From Streptomyces longhuiensis (GTDB lineage: Bacteria; Actinomycetota; Actinomycetes; Streptomycetales; Streptomycetaceae), in assembly GCF_020616555.1 (NCBI RefSeq), contig NZ_CP085174.1, positions 62,001 to 126,000 on the forward strand: a stretch of DNA of 64,000 bases. The letters are read 5' to 3'. Shown here in pieces: positions 24,113 to 32,814 of this stretch; positions within the stretch are counted from its first letter, which is position 1; each line of letters starts with the position of its first letter. The notes under the pieces were generated by a model. It did not search any database and was not told the DNA's origin. It saw nothing but the letters and a program-made list of their open reading frames with translations. The translations under genes were made by a program, and so were the position numbers.

Positions 24113-24693
24113 CGCCAGGCCCCCAATGCGTTGGTCAGATGACGTCGGGCGCGGAAGACGCGTGCGCGGACGGCTTGCTGCGTGATGCCGACCGTCTCCG
24201 CGATGAACTCGTAGGACCGGTCGTCCAATTCTCTCAGCACCCAGCAGGTGCGCTGCTCGGCCGACAGGCCCGACAGTGCCTCGTGCAGGTCGCGGACCGC
24301 GGCGCGCCCCTCGAAGATCCTGTCGGGGGCGACGGTGTGTGCGGGCGCGGCCATCTCGTCGACCGCCTCCAGAGCCGTCTGCGGTTTGCGGGCACGCAGG
24401 ACGTTGAGGCACCGGTTGGTGACGATCCGGTGCAGCCAGGTGCCGAAGGACGACTGGCCACGGAACTCGGGCAACCTGCGCCAGGCGCTGATGAACGCGT
24501 CCTGCACCGCATCCTCGGCCTCGACGCGGTTGCTGAGCAGCCGGGTGGCCAGGCGGACCAGCGCCGGGACATGACGGCGCACCAGGACGGCGAAGGCCTC
24601 CTCGTCGCCCTCGGCCGCTCGTACGGTCAGCAGCGCGTCGTCGAGCCCGGCCTGGGCGTCAGGCGGTCTGGTCGGTGTGGGGTCCCCCGACAC
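24109..24693 (-). CDS. ECF RNA polymerase sigma factor
   Basis: GTG start at 24693 with gaggagcc upstream; about 194 aa. Sigma region 2: FAVLVRRHVPALVRLATRLLSNRVEAEDAVQDAFISAWRRLPEFRGQSSFGTWLHRIVTNRCLN; region 4: LSGLSAEQRTCWVLRELDDRSYEFIAETVGITQQAVRARVFRARRHL. Its stop overlaps the start of the Asp23/zinc-motif gene. It is divergent from the Asp23-AmaP operon across a promoter region with three 23-bp spaced repeats, the probable target of this sigma or of its regulator. Confidence 0.92.
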   Translation of the reverse strand: MSGDPTPTRPPDAQAGLDDALLTVRAAEGDEEAFAVLVRRHVPALVRLATRLLSNRVEAEDAVQDAFISAWRRLPEFRGQSSFGTWLHRIVTNRCLNVLRARKPQTALEAVDEMAAPAHTVAPDRIFEGRAAVRDLHEALSGLSAEQRTCWVLRELDDRSYEFIAETVGITQQAVRARVFRARRHLTNALGAWR

Positions 24694-24745
24694 GGGGTGG
24701 CTCCTCTCGTTCGTCCTACTCGTTGGACACCGCGGCCGGGTTGTT

Positions 24746-24810
24746 GTGACGCGGGGCGTCGCTCTGGCGTGAAGCGGGGCGTCGCCTTGCTGTGACGCGG
24801 GGCGTCGCTC
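24746..24810. promoter_or_regulatory. Three direct repeats at an exact 23-bp period in the ECF/Asp23 divergent promoter region
   Basis: gtgacgcggggcgtcgctc at 24746-24764 and 24792-24810, with gtgaagcggggcgtcgcct at 24769-24787 between them. They lie 53-117 bp upstream of the sigma gene start and 138-202 bp upstream of the Asp23 gene. Confidence 0.85.
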
Positions 24811-24947
24811 GCAACTGCTCGCAACTGTCGGCATCGGAGCAGAAGTTTTCCGGGGAGGGCGTAACAACCGCCGCCGGGCGGTGTCTGACCAAGTAGCAGC
24901 AACTCGCAGCGTCCGCCGATGGCGGCGCTTGATGGAGGGATCTTGCC

Positions 24948-25457
24948 ATGACCACGCAGCAGACCGCCCCGGCGTCCTCGAACGCCTCCCGCGTACAGAC
25001 GGCCAAGGCATCGCCGACGCCGTCCGCGACGGCGGTGAGCATGGGAGTCACGGGTGCGAACGAACCGGCTGGCAGCCGCGGCAAGACCTCGATCGCCGAC
25101 GTGGTCGTGGTCAAGATCGCCGGAATGGCGGCACGGGAGATCCCGGGTGTGCACGACATGGGCGGCGGCCTGTCCCGCACCATCGGCGCGGTCCGCGACC
25201 GCGTCCCCGGCGGCCGGACCAACGTGGGCCGCGGCGTGAAGGTCGAGGTCGGCGAGCGGCAGACCGCCATCGATCTGGACCTGGTCGTCGAGTACGGCGT
25301 GTCCATCACCGACGTGGCCGGCGACGTACGGGAGAACGTCATCGCGGCCGTCGAACGGACCACCGGCCTCGAGGTCGTCGAGGTCAACATCACCGTGAAC
25401 GACGTCCACCTGCCCGAGGAGGACGACGCGACCCCGGCCGAGGCCCGCGTCGAGTAA
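24948..25457 (+). CDS. Asp23/Gls24 family envelope stress response protein
   Basis: 169 aa, ATG 24948, RBS tggaggg. After a Thr/Ser/Ala-rich N-terminus, residues about 45-160 are the Asp23 domain: GKTSIADVVVVKIAGMAAREIPGVHDMGGG...VGRGVKVEVGERQTAIDLDLVVEYGVSITDVAGDVRENVIAAVERTTGLEVVEVNITVNDVHL. Asp23 is a membrane-associated cell-envelope stress protein anchored by AmaP, whose likely homologue is the fourth gene of this operon. Confidence 0.92.
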   Translation: MTTQQTAPASSNASRVQTAKASPTPSATAVSMGVTGANEPAGSRGKTSIADVVVVKIAGMAAREIPGVHDMGGGLSRTIGAVRDRVPGGRTNVGRGVKVEVGERQTAIDLDLVVEYGVSITDVAGDVRENVIAAVERTTGLEVVEVNITVNDVHLPEEDDATPAEARVE

Positions 25458-25530
25458 CACCCGCACGGACAAGGTCATACGGCGTGCGACACCGGCCCTT
25501 GTGCGGGGCCGGGCGGGGAGTGGACGAGGA

Positions 25531-25716
25531 ATGAGCAGAGCATTCACCGGAATGATCGCGGGGATGGCGCTGGCCTTCGCCGGGTACTTCGGCGGCTTCG
25601 GGGCGTTCCTGCTCGTGGCCGCCCTCGGCGGGGCCGGCTACGCGGCCGGAGCCTGGCTGGAGGGCGGCGGCCAGGTGGAGGACCTGCGGGAGAAGTTCGT
25701 ACGGAGCCGGCGATGA
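25531..25716 (+). CDS. Small membrane protein of the Asp23 operon
   Basis: 61 aa, ATG 25531 (RBS gacgagga): GMIAGMALAFAGYFGGFGAFLLVAALGGAGYAAGAWLEGG forms one long or two short transmembrane helices, and a charged tail VEDLREKFVRSRR follows. Its stop overlaps the next start (atga). This resembles the DUF2273-like small membrane proteins found beside Asp23 genes. Confidence 0.8.
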   Translation: MSRAFTGMIAGMALAFAGYFGGFGAFLLVAALGGAGYAAGAWLEGGGQVEDLREKFVRSRR

Positions 25717-26690
25717 CCGGCCCGGCCCAGCGGGGCACGACGGTCATCGCCGACAAGGCGGTCCGCAGGATCGCCGAACGGGCGGCCGAGGAGGTCCTGC
25801 CGGTCCCTGCCTCCGGGACCGGCAGGGCCTCGGTGGCCGTCCACGGGCGACGCGCCGCCGTCGCGCTGCGCGTCGCCCTGCCTTATCCGGCGGCGCTGTC
25901 CGACACCGCCCGCAGGGTGCAGCGGCACGTGGCGGCCCGGACCGGCGAACTGACCGGTCTGGACATCCGTGCGGCACGACTGACCGTCACGCGGCTTGCC
26001 CTGTCCTCGACGCGGACTCCCCCGGTGGCGCAGGCGGAGGAGATGCCGGACCAGCGGCGCCCCCCGCGGCGCTGGTGGTCGCAGCGGCGAGTCCCGATGA
26101 CCGTCGTAATCCTGCCCGTCGCCGCGGCCTGCGCCGCCGTCACCGCCGATGTGATCCGGGTGCATGCGACGGGCCAGGGCGCCGCGGCGTGGCGGATGAC
26201 TGTGGTGTCCTGGCTCGCCGGCCACGGGCCCGGGGACACGTCCGTCGTCGTCGCGGGTGCTGTCGTCGCTCTGCTGGGCGTGTGGCTGATCGTGCTCGCG
26301 CTGACGCCCGGACGCCGTCAGCAGATGCCCCTGTCCGTGGCCTCGCGCGAGTGGAACGCCTCGGTCGACCGTGCGACGGTGGCCACCTTGATCCGGGACG
26401 CCGTCGGAGACGTGCCCGGCATGGACACTGTCGACGTACGGGCGCGCCGGCGACGCGTGCGGGTCCGGGCCCGCCTCGCCTTCGGCGACCCTGATCAGGC
26501 CCGCGACCAGGCGACCACCGCCGCACGACAGGCGCTGGCGGCATGCAGGCTGGGCCGCACCCCGCGGCTGAAGATGACGGTCACCCCGGAGCCCACGTGG
26601 CAGCCTCCCTCCGAGACCCCGGCCCCCGAGACCCAGACCCCGGCCGACCCGCAGCTCACCGGCGAGGTCACCGCGGGAGGTGAGCGATGA
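25713..26690 (+). CDS. Asp23-domain / DUF6286-type membrane protein
   Basis: 325 aa. Residues 1-100 (IADKAVRRIAERAAEEVLPV...RVALPYPAALSDTARRVQRHVAARTGELTGLDIRAARLTVTRL) are an Asp23-like domain. Two transmembrane helices follow at about 130-150 and 175-195, then a second alpha/beta domain (ASVDRATVATLIRDAVGDVPGMDTVDVRARRRRVRVRARLAFG). Pro/Thr-rich C-terminus. Overlaps both neighbours by 4 bp. It probably anchors or scaffolds Asp23 at the membrane. Confidence 0.8.
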   Translation: MTGPAQRGTTVIADKAVRRIAERAAEEVLPVPASGTGRASVAVHGRRAAVALRVALPYPAALSDTARRVQRHVAARTGELTGLDIRAARLTVTRLALSSTRTPPVAQAEEMPDQRRPPRRWWSQRRVPMTVVILPVAAACAAVTADVIRVHATGQGAAAWRMTVVSWLAGHGPGDTSVVVAGAVVALLGVWLIVLALTPGRRQQMPLSVASREWNASVDRATVATLIRDAVGDVPGMDTVDVRARRRRVRVRARLAFGDPDQARDQATTAARQALAACRLGRTPRLKMTVTPEPTWQPPSETPAPETQTPADPQLTGEVTAGGER

Positions 26691-27271
26691 TGAGGGAGCC
26701 GCGCAGTACCGCCAACCGCACCGTTCTGGCCGTCACGGGACTGGCGCTGGCTCTCGGTGGCCTCTGGTTGGCCACCGCCCGTACGTCCTTCGCCGCGCAC
26801 CTGCCCGGCGGATGGCCCGTCCCGTTCGCCGGCAGTGTGCTGCTGGATCGCGAAGGGCTGGCCACCCTGCGCGGCCACGACTGGTGGACGCCCGCTGTCC
26901 TCGCGGCCGGCGTGTCGGCCACTCTGCTCCTGGCCCTGTGGCTGCTCAGCCAGCTCCACGTCCGCAACCGCTCCCGACTACCGCTGGCAGCGCCGGGCAG
27001 CGCGCTGCGCACCCACGCGCTGGAGTGCGCCGTGAGCGAGCGTGCCGCCGCCATCGACGGCGTCGCCCGCTGCCGCGTCCGCATCCACACCCGGCGCCGG
27101 CGCCTGCGGCTGCGGATCCACACGTGGCTCGCCCCTGACACCGCCCCCGAAGCGGTCCTCGACGCACTCACCGCGGTCACCGCGGAACTGGAGCGCGCCA
27201 CCGCCCCGTACACCGTCGAGACCCGCGTACGACTCAGCCACCGCACACACCGCATGCAGCACGTCCGCTGA
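26687..27271 (+). CDS. AmaP-like alkaline shock response membrane anchor
   Basis: 194 aa, start overlapping the previous stop. Two N-terminal transmembrane helices (VLAVTGLALALGGLWLA and AVLAAGVSATLLLALWLLSQL) and a cytoplasmic alpha/beta domain (ALECAVSERAAAIDGVARCRVRIHTRRRRLRLRIHTWLAPDTAPEAVLDALTAVTAELERA). The layout equals AmaP, which tethers Asp23 to the membrane. Last gene of the operon. Confidence 0.82.
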   Translation: MMREPRSTANRTVLAVTGLALALGGLWLATARTSFAAHLPGGWPVPFAGSVLLDREGLATLRGHDWWTPAVLAAGVSATLLLALWLLSQLHVRNRSRLPLAAPGSALRTHALECAVSERAAAIDGVARCRVRIHTRRRRLRLRIHTWLAPDTAPEAVLDALTAVTAELERATAPYTVETRVRLSHRTHRMQHVR

Positions 27272-27417
27272 CACCGCCCACCCTCCGGTGCTCTCACCTC
27301 ACGCACCGCACCGCGCGCGCCGCCAGTCGCCGCTCCCCCGGCGCATGGCGCACCGGATCGCGGACGCCCAGTTCACGACCGCCCAGGGAGCCGGGGAGGA
27401 AGCGATCAATCCGCACC

Positions 27418-27537
27418 GGATTCCCGGCGACGGAGGCGGATGGATGGCTCTCACGGATCTCATCTTTGAGGGATTGTCATGCAGAGTCGAGTCCGTCGTG
27501 TTGCCTTAGCGGTTACTGCCGCCGCCATGCTGGCGGT
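27418..27537 (+). repeat. Duplicate of the fasciclin gene promoter and start (copy at 31130-31245)
   Basis: ggattcccgg.ga.ggaggcggatgg and tttgagggattgtcATGCAG plus the first 18 codons (MQSRVRRVALAVTAAAML) match the region before and at the start of the fasciclin lipoprotein. Here the coding part is cut after the signal peptide start and joined to IS3 DNA. Confidence 0.8.
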
Positions 27538-28087
27538 GATTGCGAGGCGGAACGGCTTCACACGCCGCGGCCCGAAGGCCACGCTCGCCCCGGACCTGGT
27601 GAAGCGGGACTTCACCGCGAAGGTGCCGAACCGGCTGTGGGTCACCGACCTGACGATGACCCCGGCCGGTGAGGGGCGTTGTGGCTCTCCGCGATGCGTG
27701 AGCGTCTCGCGCCCTGTGGTGGCCCTGGGGAGACCTCCGCCAGCGCGGACGCCGACCTGGTCCTGACCACTCTGGAGTACGTCCTCGTGTCCCGAGAGGT
27801 CGAGCCCGCAAAGCTCATCCATCACGCCGACCACGGCTGCCTCGTACGACAACGCTCTCGCAGAGAACTTGTGGATGCTGATCAAGGCGGAGTGCGTGCG
27901 CGGTCGCGTCTTCGCGACCAGGGCCGAGGCGAACCCTGCGCTCTTCGAGTACATCGACGGCTTCTATAACAGTCGTCGCATCCAGGAACGGCTCGGCTGG
28001 CTCAGTCCGATCGAGTTCGAGGAGCAGCACTACACCAAGCAGGCGACGGCCGAACCGACGGACCTGAAACCCGTCAACCGGCTCTGA
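27538..28087 (+). pseudogene. IS3-family transposase (OrfB) remnant
   Basis: Three pieces in different frames: APDLVKRDFTAKVPNRLWVTDLTMTP (start of the rve/DDE domain, first Asp in VTDLT), LVLTTLEYVLVSREVEPAKLIHHADHGC (second Asp region HHADHG), and ENLWMLIKAECVRGRVFATRAEANPALFEYIDGFYNSRRIQERLGWLSPIEFEEQHY (C-terminus). Internal deletions and frameshifts make it inactive. It has replaced the body of a duplicated fasciclin gene. A probable IS end follows at about 28090-28130. Confidence 0.85.
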
Positions 28088-28233
28088 CCAGCTGATCAGT
28101 GTCTCCCGCACAGCGGGGGAACCTCAGTTGTCGCCTTTGGCTGATCGAAGGTTGTTACTTCTGTGGAACGGCGCTGCGCATCTCGATGGTGTGACGGACC
28201 AATCCGGGCGCATCCGCAGAACGGATTCCGGTC

Positions 28234-29916
28234 ATGGACCATGACACGCCGAACTCGCCGCTGCGCGGCATCAAACGCCTGGCGCTGGGAGCCCTGAGCG
28301 GTCTGCTCGCGGGGTACGCCGCCATCGCTGTCGCCGAACTGGTTTCGGCGGCGGTGCGGCCCGAGTCGGGGCCGGTCATCGCGGTCGGTGGGGCGGCGAT
28401 CGACCGGACCCCACCGGGGGTGAAGGACTGGGCGGTCCGTCACTTCGGCACGAACGACAAGCTCGTGCTGCAACTCGGCATCCTGGGCGTCCTCACCCTG
28501 CTGGCGCTGATCCTGGGGATGGTGGCCACGCGGTGGCGGCTGATCGGCTCCCTCGGCGTTCTCGCGTTCGGCGTCGTGGGGGCGCTCGCGGCCACGGGCC
28601 GGCCGGACTCGACAAGCGCGACCGACGCCTTGCCGTCGGTCGTGGGCGCAGTGGCCGGCGCGGGGCTGTTGTACTGGCTGATCGGACGTCTGGGCTCCGT
28701 GCCGCACCCGGCGGAACCCCGTGTGGCGGGCACCGGGGACGGCGTTGAGGCCGAGGCCCGCGACGGCGCGGAAACCGCTCCCACGCCCGGCGCGGGCGGC
28801 TCGCCCGTCACCGACAGCACCGGGTGGGACCGGCGAGGGTTCATCCTGGCCGCGACCGCCGCGGCGGCGGCCTCCACCGGGTCCGGTCTCGCCGGCCGTG
28901 CGCTGAACGGCTCCCAGGGTCAGAATGCCGTTGCCTCCCGCAAGGGCGTCGTGATTCCGGCGCCGTCGTCCTCGGCTGCCCCCGTGCCCAAGGGTGCGGC
29001 CCTGCGCATCGACGGGATCAGCCCGTTCATGACGTCCAACGGCGACTTCTACCGGGTCGACACCGCGCTCGTCGTCCCCAAGGTCGACGCCACATCCTGG
29101 AAACTGCGCATCCACGGCAAGGGCGTGACGCGCGAACGCACCGTCACCTTCGATGACTTGCTTAAGATGCCGCTCATCGAGCGGAACATCACCCTCACTT
29201 GCGTCTCCAACGAGGTCGGCGGCCCCTATGTCGGTAACGCCCGCTGGATCGGCGTGCGCCTGGCCGACCTCTTGGAAGAGTGCGGGGTGCGGCCGCCGTC
29301 GAAGGGCGGCCCGGCCGATCAGCTGGTGGCCCGGTCGGTGGACGGCATGACGATCGGGAGCCCGGTCGAGGACGTGATGGACGGTCGGGACGCGATGCTC
29401 GCTGTCGGTATGAACGGCCAGCCTCTGCCCTTTGAGCACGGCTTCCCGGTGCGGATGGTGGTGCCGGGCCTGTACGGCTATGTGTCGGCCTGCAAATGGA
29501 TCGAGGACATCGAGCTGACCACCTTCGACGCCTACGACTCGTACTGGGTGAAGCGGGACTGGGCGCAGCGTGCGCCGATCAAGACGGAGTCGCGGATCGA
29601 TACTCCTAAGCCGTTCGGGCGTCCGAAGGCGGGGACGGTCATGGTTGCGGGTGTGGCGTGGGCGCAGCACCGCGGCATCGACAAGGTCGAGGTGCGCGTC
29701 GATGACGGGGAGTGGCAGCAGGCTCGGCTGGCCGCGCAGGACACCCGGGACACCTGGCGGCAGTGGTCCTATGCCTGGGATGCGACCAAGGGCGGTCACA
29801 CATTGACGGTGCGGGCCACCGACCGCACCGGCGAGACGCAGACCGAGAAGCGCACTCCGACGATCCCCGACGGCGCGTCCGGCTGGCACTCGGTCGTCGT
29901 CACTGTCGACGCGTAG
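28234..29916 (+). CDS. Membrane-anchored molybdopterin-dependent oxidoreductase (sulfite oxidase family)
   Basis: 560 aa, ATG 28234. Residues 1-160: about four transmembrane helices. Residues about 195-215: DRRGFILAATAAAAAS, an RR-containing segment that may be a Tat-type signal. From about 265: the sulfite-oxidase Moco domain with Cys323 in LTCVSNEVGG as Mo ligand, then GYVSACKWIEDIELTTFDAYDSYWVKRDW, and a C-terminal Mo-co dimerisation beta-domain (AGVAWAQHRGIDKVEVRVDDGEWQQARL). It should oxidise an extracytoplasmic substrate, not identifiable here. It precedes a fasciclin lipoprotein, with an IS inserted between them; both occur together in actinobacteria, where fasciclin genes go with SigK-type sigma loci. 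Confidence 0.92.
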   Translation: MDHDTPNSPLRGIKRLALGALSGLLAGYAAIAVAELVSAAVRPESGPVIAVGGAAIDRTPPGVKDWAVRHFGTNDKLVLQLGILGVLTLLALILGMVATRWRLIGSLGVLAFGVVGALAATGRPDSTSATDALPSVVGAVAGAGLLYWLIGRLGSVPHPAEPRVAGTGDGVEAEARDGAETAPTPGAGGSPVTDSTGWDRRGFILAATAAAAASTGSGLAGRALNGSQGQNAVASRKGVVIPAPSSSAAPVPKGAALRIDGISPFMTSNGDFYRVDTALVVPKVDATSWKLRIHGKGVTRERTVTFDDLLKMPLIERNITLTCVSNEVGGPYVGNARWIGVRLADLLEECGVRPPSKGGPADQLVARSVDGMTIGSPVEDVMDGRDAMLAVGMNGQPLPFEHGFPVRMVVPGLYGYVSACKWIEDIELTTFDAYDSYWVKRDWAQRAPIKTESRIDTPKPFGRPKAGTVMVAGVAWAQHRGIDKVEVRVDDGEWQQARLAAQDTRDTWRQWSYAWDATKGGHTLTVRATDRTGETQTEKRTPTIPDGASGWHSVVVTVDA

Positions 29917-30124
29917 CCAACCGGGAAGAACTACGTTCAGGAAGCGGCGATGAGGATCCTTACGGCGGGCGGGGCGGGCGCGCATGAGTTACTGGTGTCG
30001 TCACCCGGTTCACACCGCGTTCCAGCGGTACACCCTGGGCGGCCGATTCAATACACGCAACTTCCGCATGCAAAAGCTTCTGTTCAGTTTCAGTGTCGGT
30101 CTGCTGCTGATGACGAGAGGTGCC
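29917..30124. other. Intergenic remnant between the oxidoreductase and IS element
   Basis: No recognisable gene. The sequence up to the TSD at 30125 was probably continuous with 30981 before IS insertion. Confidence 0.4.
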
Positions 30125-30165
30125 TAAGAGATCATCTCAATTGGAGATGCCGGTAGTCTGATGCT

Positions 30166-30519
30166 GTGTTGCTGACTGAGCGTCTGGTCCCTGATGGACT
30201 GTGGGAGTTGTTCCAGCGGGTGGTGCCGAAGGCGCCGACTCGGCCGCAGGGTGGTGGTCGGCGCCGCCATGGGGACCGTGAGGTGTTGGCGGCGATTGTC
30301 TTCGTGGCCACGACTGGGTGCACGTGGTCGCAGGTCCCGCCCGTGTTCGGGCCATCCGGGGCCACGGCTCACCGCCGGTTCATGGAGTGGAGCCGACAAC
30401 GGGTCTGGGCGAAACTGCATCGTCTGGTGCTGGACGAGCTGGGGGCTCGAGGCGAGCTGGACTGGTCACGATGCGCAATCGACTCGGTGAACATGCGCGC
30501 CCTGAAAAGGGGGACCTGA
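30166..30519 (+). CDS. IS5-type transposase, OrfA part
   Basis: 117 codons: LLTERLVPDGLWELFQRVVPKAP...VLAAIVFVATTGCTWSQVPPVFGPSGATAHRRFMEWSRQRVW, the DUF4096-like N-terminal domain, and WSRCAIDSVNMRALKRG containing the first catalytic Asp (AIDS). It ends just after the slippery run aaaaggggg (30505-30513), where -1 frameshifting continues into OrfB. Confidence 0.9.
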   Translation: MLLTERLVPDGLWELFQRVVPKAPTRPQGGGRRRHGDREVLAAIVFVATTGCTWSQVPPVFGPSGATAHRRFMEWSRQRVWAKLHRLVLDELGARGELDWSRCAIDSVNMRALKRGT

Positions 30520-30968
30520 CGGGTCCGAATCCTGTAGATCGGGGCAAGTATGGTTCGAAGATCCACTTGATCACCGAGCGGACCGGACTGCCGCTTTCCG
30601 TCGCTATCTCCGGCGCCAACCTTCATGACAGTCAGGCCCTCGAACCACTCGTGCGCGGCATCCCACCGATCAGATCTCGGCGCGGTCCACGCCGCCGGCG
30701 CCCCGCCAAGCTTCACGCCGACAAGGCCTACGACAACCGTCACCTGCGGAAATGGCTCCGCCTACGCCACATAACACCGCGCATCGCTCGCAAGGGAGTT
30801 GAGACGTCACAGAAGCTGGGGCGTCACCGGTGGACCATCGAACGCACCATGGCCTGGCTCGCCGGCTGCCGACGTCTCCACCGCCGCTACGAGCGGCAAG
30901 CCATCCACTTCCTGGCCTTCACCAGCATCGCCTGCACCCTCATCTGCTACCGCAGACTCACCAATTGA
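30505..30968 (+). CDS. IS5-type transposase, OrfB part (reached by -1 frameshift)
   Basis: Continuation in the -1 frame: DLTGPNPVDRGKYGSKIHLITERTGLPLSVAISGANLHDSQALEPLV...KLHADKAYDNRHLRKWLR...ETSQKLGRHRWTIERTMAWLAGCRRLHRRYERQ. It holds the second Asp (ADKAYD) and the Y-R-E-type signature with Glu (RWTIERTMAWL). With OrfA it makes a full DDE transposase. Confidence 0.88.
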
Positions 30969-31186
30969 GATGATCTCTAAGGGGCGGGTCAGCGGCGGTC
31001 TGCCCCACGACAATCCCTGCCAGCGCCCGCGGGCACCAGAGCATCTGAGCCTCCTGCCCGGCCGAGTGTCCTCATTCGTACGCGCATCACTCGTTCGGGA
31101 TTTCACCAATCCGCGGCCTGGGCTGCTCCGGATTCCCGGTGATGGAGGCGGATGGCCTCCACGGTTCTGATCTTTGAGGGATTGTC

Positions 31187-31837
31187 ATGCAGACTCGAGT
31201 CCGTCGTGTTGCCGTTACTGTTGCCGCCGCCGCCATGCTGCCGCTGGCGCTGACCGCCTGCTCCGACAGCGACTCCAAGGACAAGGCGTCCGACAGTTCG
31301 TCGGCTGCCGCGTCGAAGGGGTCGGACATGGCCAGCCCGTCCGACGACATGACCAACGCCGACGAACCGTTCGGACCGGCGTGTTCGTCCGTGCCCAAGG
31401 ACGGTGCGGGTTCCTTCGACGGCATGGCCAAGGACCCGGTCGCCACTGCGGCTTCGAACAACCCGGCGCTGTCCACGCTGGTCACGGCTGTGAAGAAGGC
31501 CGGCCTGGTGGACACGCTGAACAACGCGAAGAACATCACTGTCTTCGCGCCGACCAACGACGCCTTCGCGAAGATCCCGAAGGCCGACCTCGACAAGGTC
31601 CTCAACGACAAGGCCCAGCTCACCAAGATCCTCACCTACCACGTCGTGGGCCAGAAGCTCGCGCCCAAGGACCTGGAGAACGGCTCGTTCGACACGCTGG
31701 AGAAGTCCAAACTCACGACCTCGGGCTCCGGCGAGAACTACAAGGTCAACGACAGCGCGAACGTCGTCTGCGGCAACGTGAAGACGGCCAACGCCAACGT
31801 CTACATCATCGACTCCGTCCTCATGCCCAAGAGCTGA
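31187..31837 (+). CDS. Fasciclin-domain lipoprotein
   Basis: 216 aa, ATG 31187 with tgaggga upstream. Signal peptide RVRRVAVTVAAAAMLPLALTAC with lipobox LTAC, Ser/Asp-rich linker, then one FAS1 domain: DPVATAASNNPALSTLVTAVKKAGLVDTLNNAKNITVFAPTNDAFAKIP...LTKILTYHVVGQKL and ending VVCGNVKTANANVYIIDSVLMP. Resembles mycobacterial MPT70/MPT83 type surface proteins. Pairs with the upstream molybdopterin oxidoreductase. Confidence 0.95.
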   Translation: MQTRVRRVAVTVAAAAMLPLALTACSDSDSKDKASDSSSAAASKGSDMASPSDDMTNADEPFGPACSSVPKDGAGSFDGMAKDPVATAASNNPALSTLVTAVKKAGLVDTLNNAKNITVFAPTNDAFAKIPKADLDKVLNDKAQLTKILTYHVVGQKLAPKDLENGSFDTLEKSKLTTSGSGENYKVNDSANVVCGNVKTANANVYIIDSVLMPKS

Positions 31838-32142
31838 GTCCGCTGAGCCGGCAAGCCGCGCTGGCAGACGGCACGACCTGCGCATTCAGTTCTGCGCTCA
31901 CCGATCCAGGTGGCGCTTGGGCGTTGCGGAACAGGTAGCTGGTGGACGGCCTAGAAGACCGTAGCGGGGGTCCTCGGGTCGGGTTGTGTCCGGGCCGGCG
32001 GGGCGAGTTGGGGGCTCGAAACGGCAGCGCCCACTCGCCCCGCCCGCCCTCGTCGTCCCCCAATGGAACGGTGCATTCAGTAGTAGGCGTGCAACTGAGA
32101 GCCTGAATGCAAGGTCGGCTGCCACGCGCAGGGGGAGGCCGG
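31838..32142. other. Intergenic region without recognisable gene
   Basis: 305 bp of GC-rich sequence; no protein-like frame. RBS gggggagg for the next frame is at its end. Confidence 0.4.
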
Positions 32143-32781
32143 ATGAACGCGGCGACGGTCATGCTCTGCCTGCCGCTCGGCCTGGTGACGGCAACGTTGG
32201 GGCGTCTCGTTCACACCAAACGCCCCCGCATCTCAGTGTTATAGACCGTGCTGGCTGCCGTTCTGGCAGCGCTCGCAGGCACCGCACTCGCAGCCGCTTT
32301 TGTACCGACGGATACCGCAGGCGTCTCCTGGATCACCCTGGTTTGGCTGCACACCGGCGAGATCAACGCCCGCCAGAGCGACATCAACCCCGCCGGCACC
32401 ATCTCCGTCGACAAGAAGGTCGCCGACGCCTCCGTTGGCGACTATGACGCGCTGCTGCTCCCGGGCGGCACCATGAACCCCGACCAGCTGCGCACCGACC
32501 CCGACGCCGTCAGCTTCGTGCGCGAGTTCATGGGCACCGGCAAACCCGTCGCCACCATCTGCCACGGACCCTGGACGCTGGCGGAAGCCGACGTCGTACG
32601 CGGCCGGCGCCTCACCTCCTGGCCCAGCATCCGCACCGACCTGCGCAACGCCGGCGCCGACGTCGTCGACGAAGAGGTCGTCGTCGACCGCCAGCTCATC
32701 ACCAGCGGTGGCCCCCACGATCTGCCCGTCTTCTGCAACACCCTCATCGACCGCCTGGCCGAAACACTCCAACCCGCCTGA
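32143..32781 (+). pseudogene. Chimera: small membrane protein with in-frame TAG, fused to an N-truncated PfpI-family gene
   Basis: ATG 32143 starts a hydrophobic sequence NAATVMLCLPLGLVTATLG...; an in-frame TAG at 32242 interrupts it; the same frame continues VLAAVLAALAGTALAAAFVP, then at about 32340 joins LHTGEINARQSDINPAGT, the middle of a DJ-1/PfpI protein over 80% identical by eye to 8230-8787. The nucleophile ATICHGPW is intact but the first 42 residues of PfpI are missing. Probably inactive. Confidence 0.75.
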
Positions 32782-32814
32782 GCAGCCCCAGCGACGAGTA
32801 GGCGCGGGTGACTT

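Larger units (their letters stand above)
30128..30977 (+). mobile_element. IS5-family (IS427-like) insertion sequence, complete
   Basis: 850 bp with 17-bp perfect terminal inverted repeats (gagatcatctcaattgg at 30128; complement at 30961-30977) and a 3-bp target duplication taa (30125-30127 and 30978-30980). It encodes a two-frame transposase joined by a frameshift site. The intact ends and duplication suggest recent insertion. Confidence 0.92.

Noticed and set aside
24746..24810. Three repeats at 23-bp spacing considered as a CRISPR-like array
   Set aside because: Spacers would be 4 nt; these are tandem operator-like repeats, not a CRISPR.
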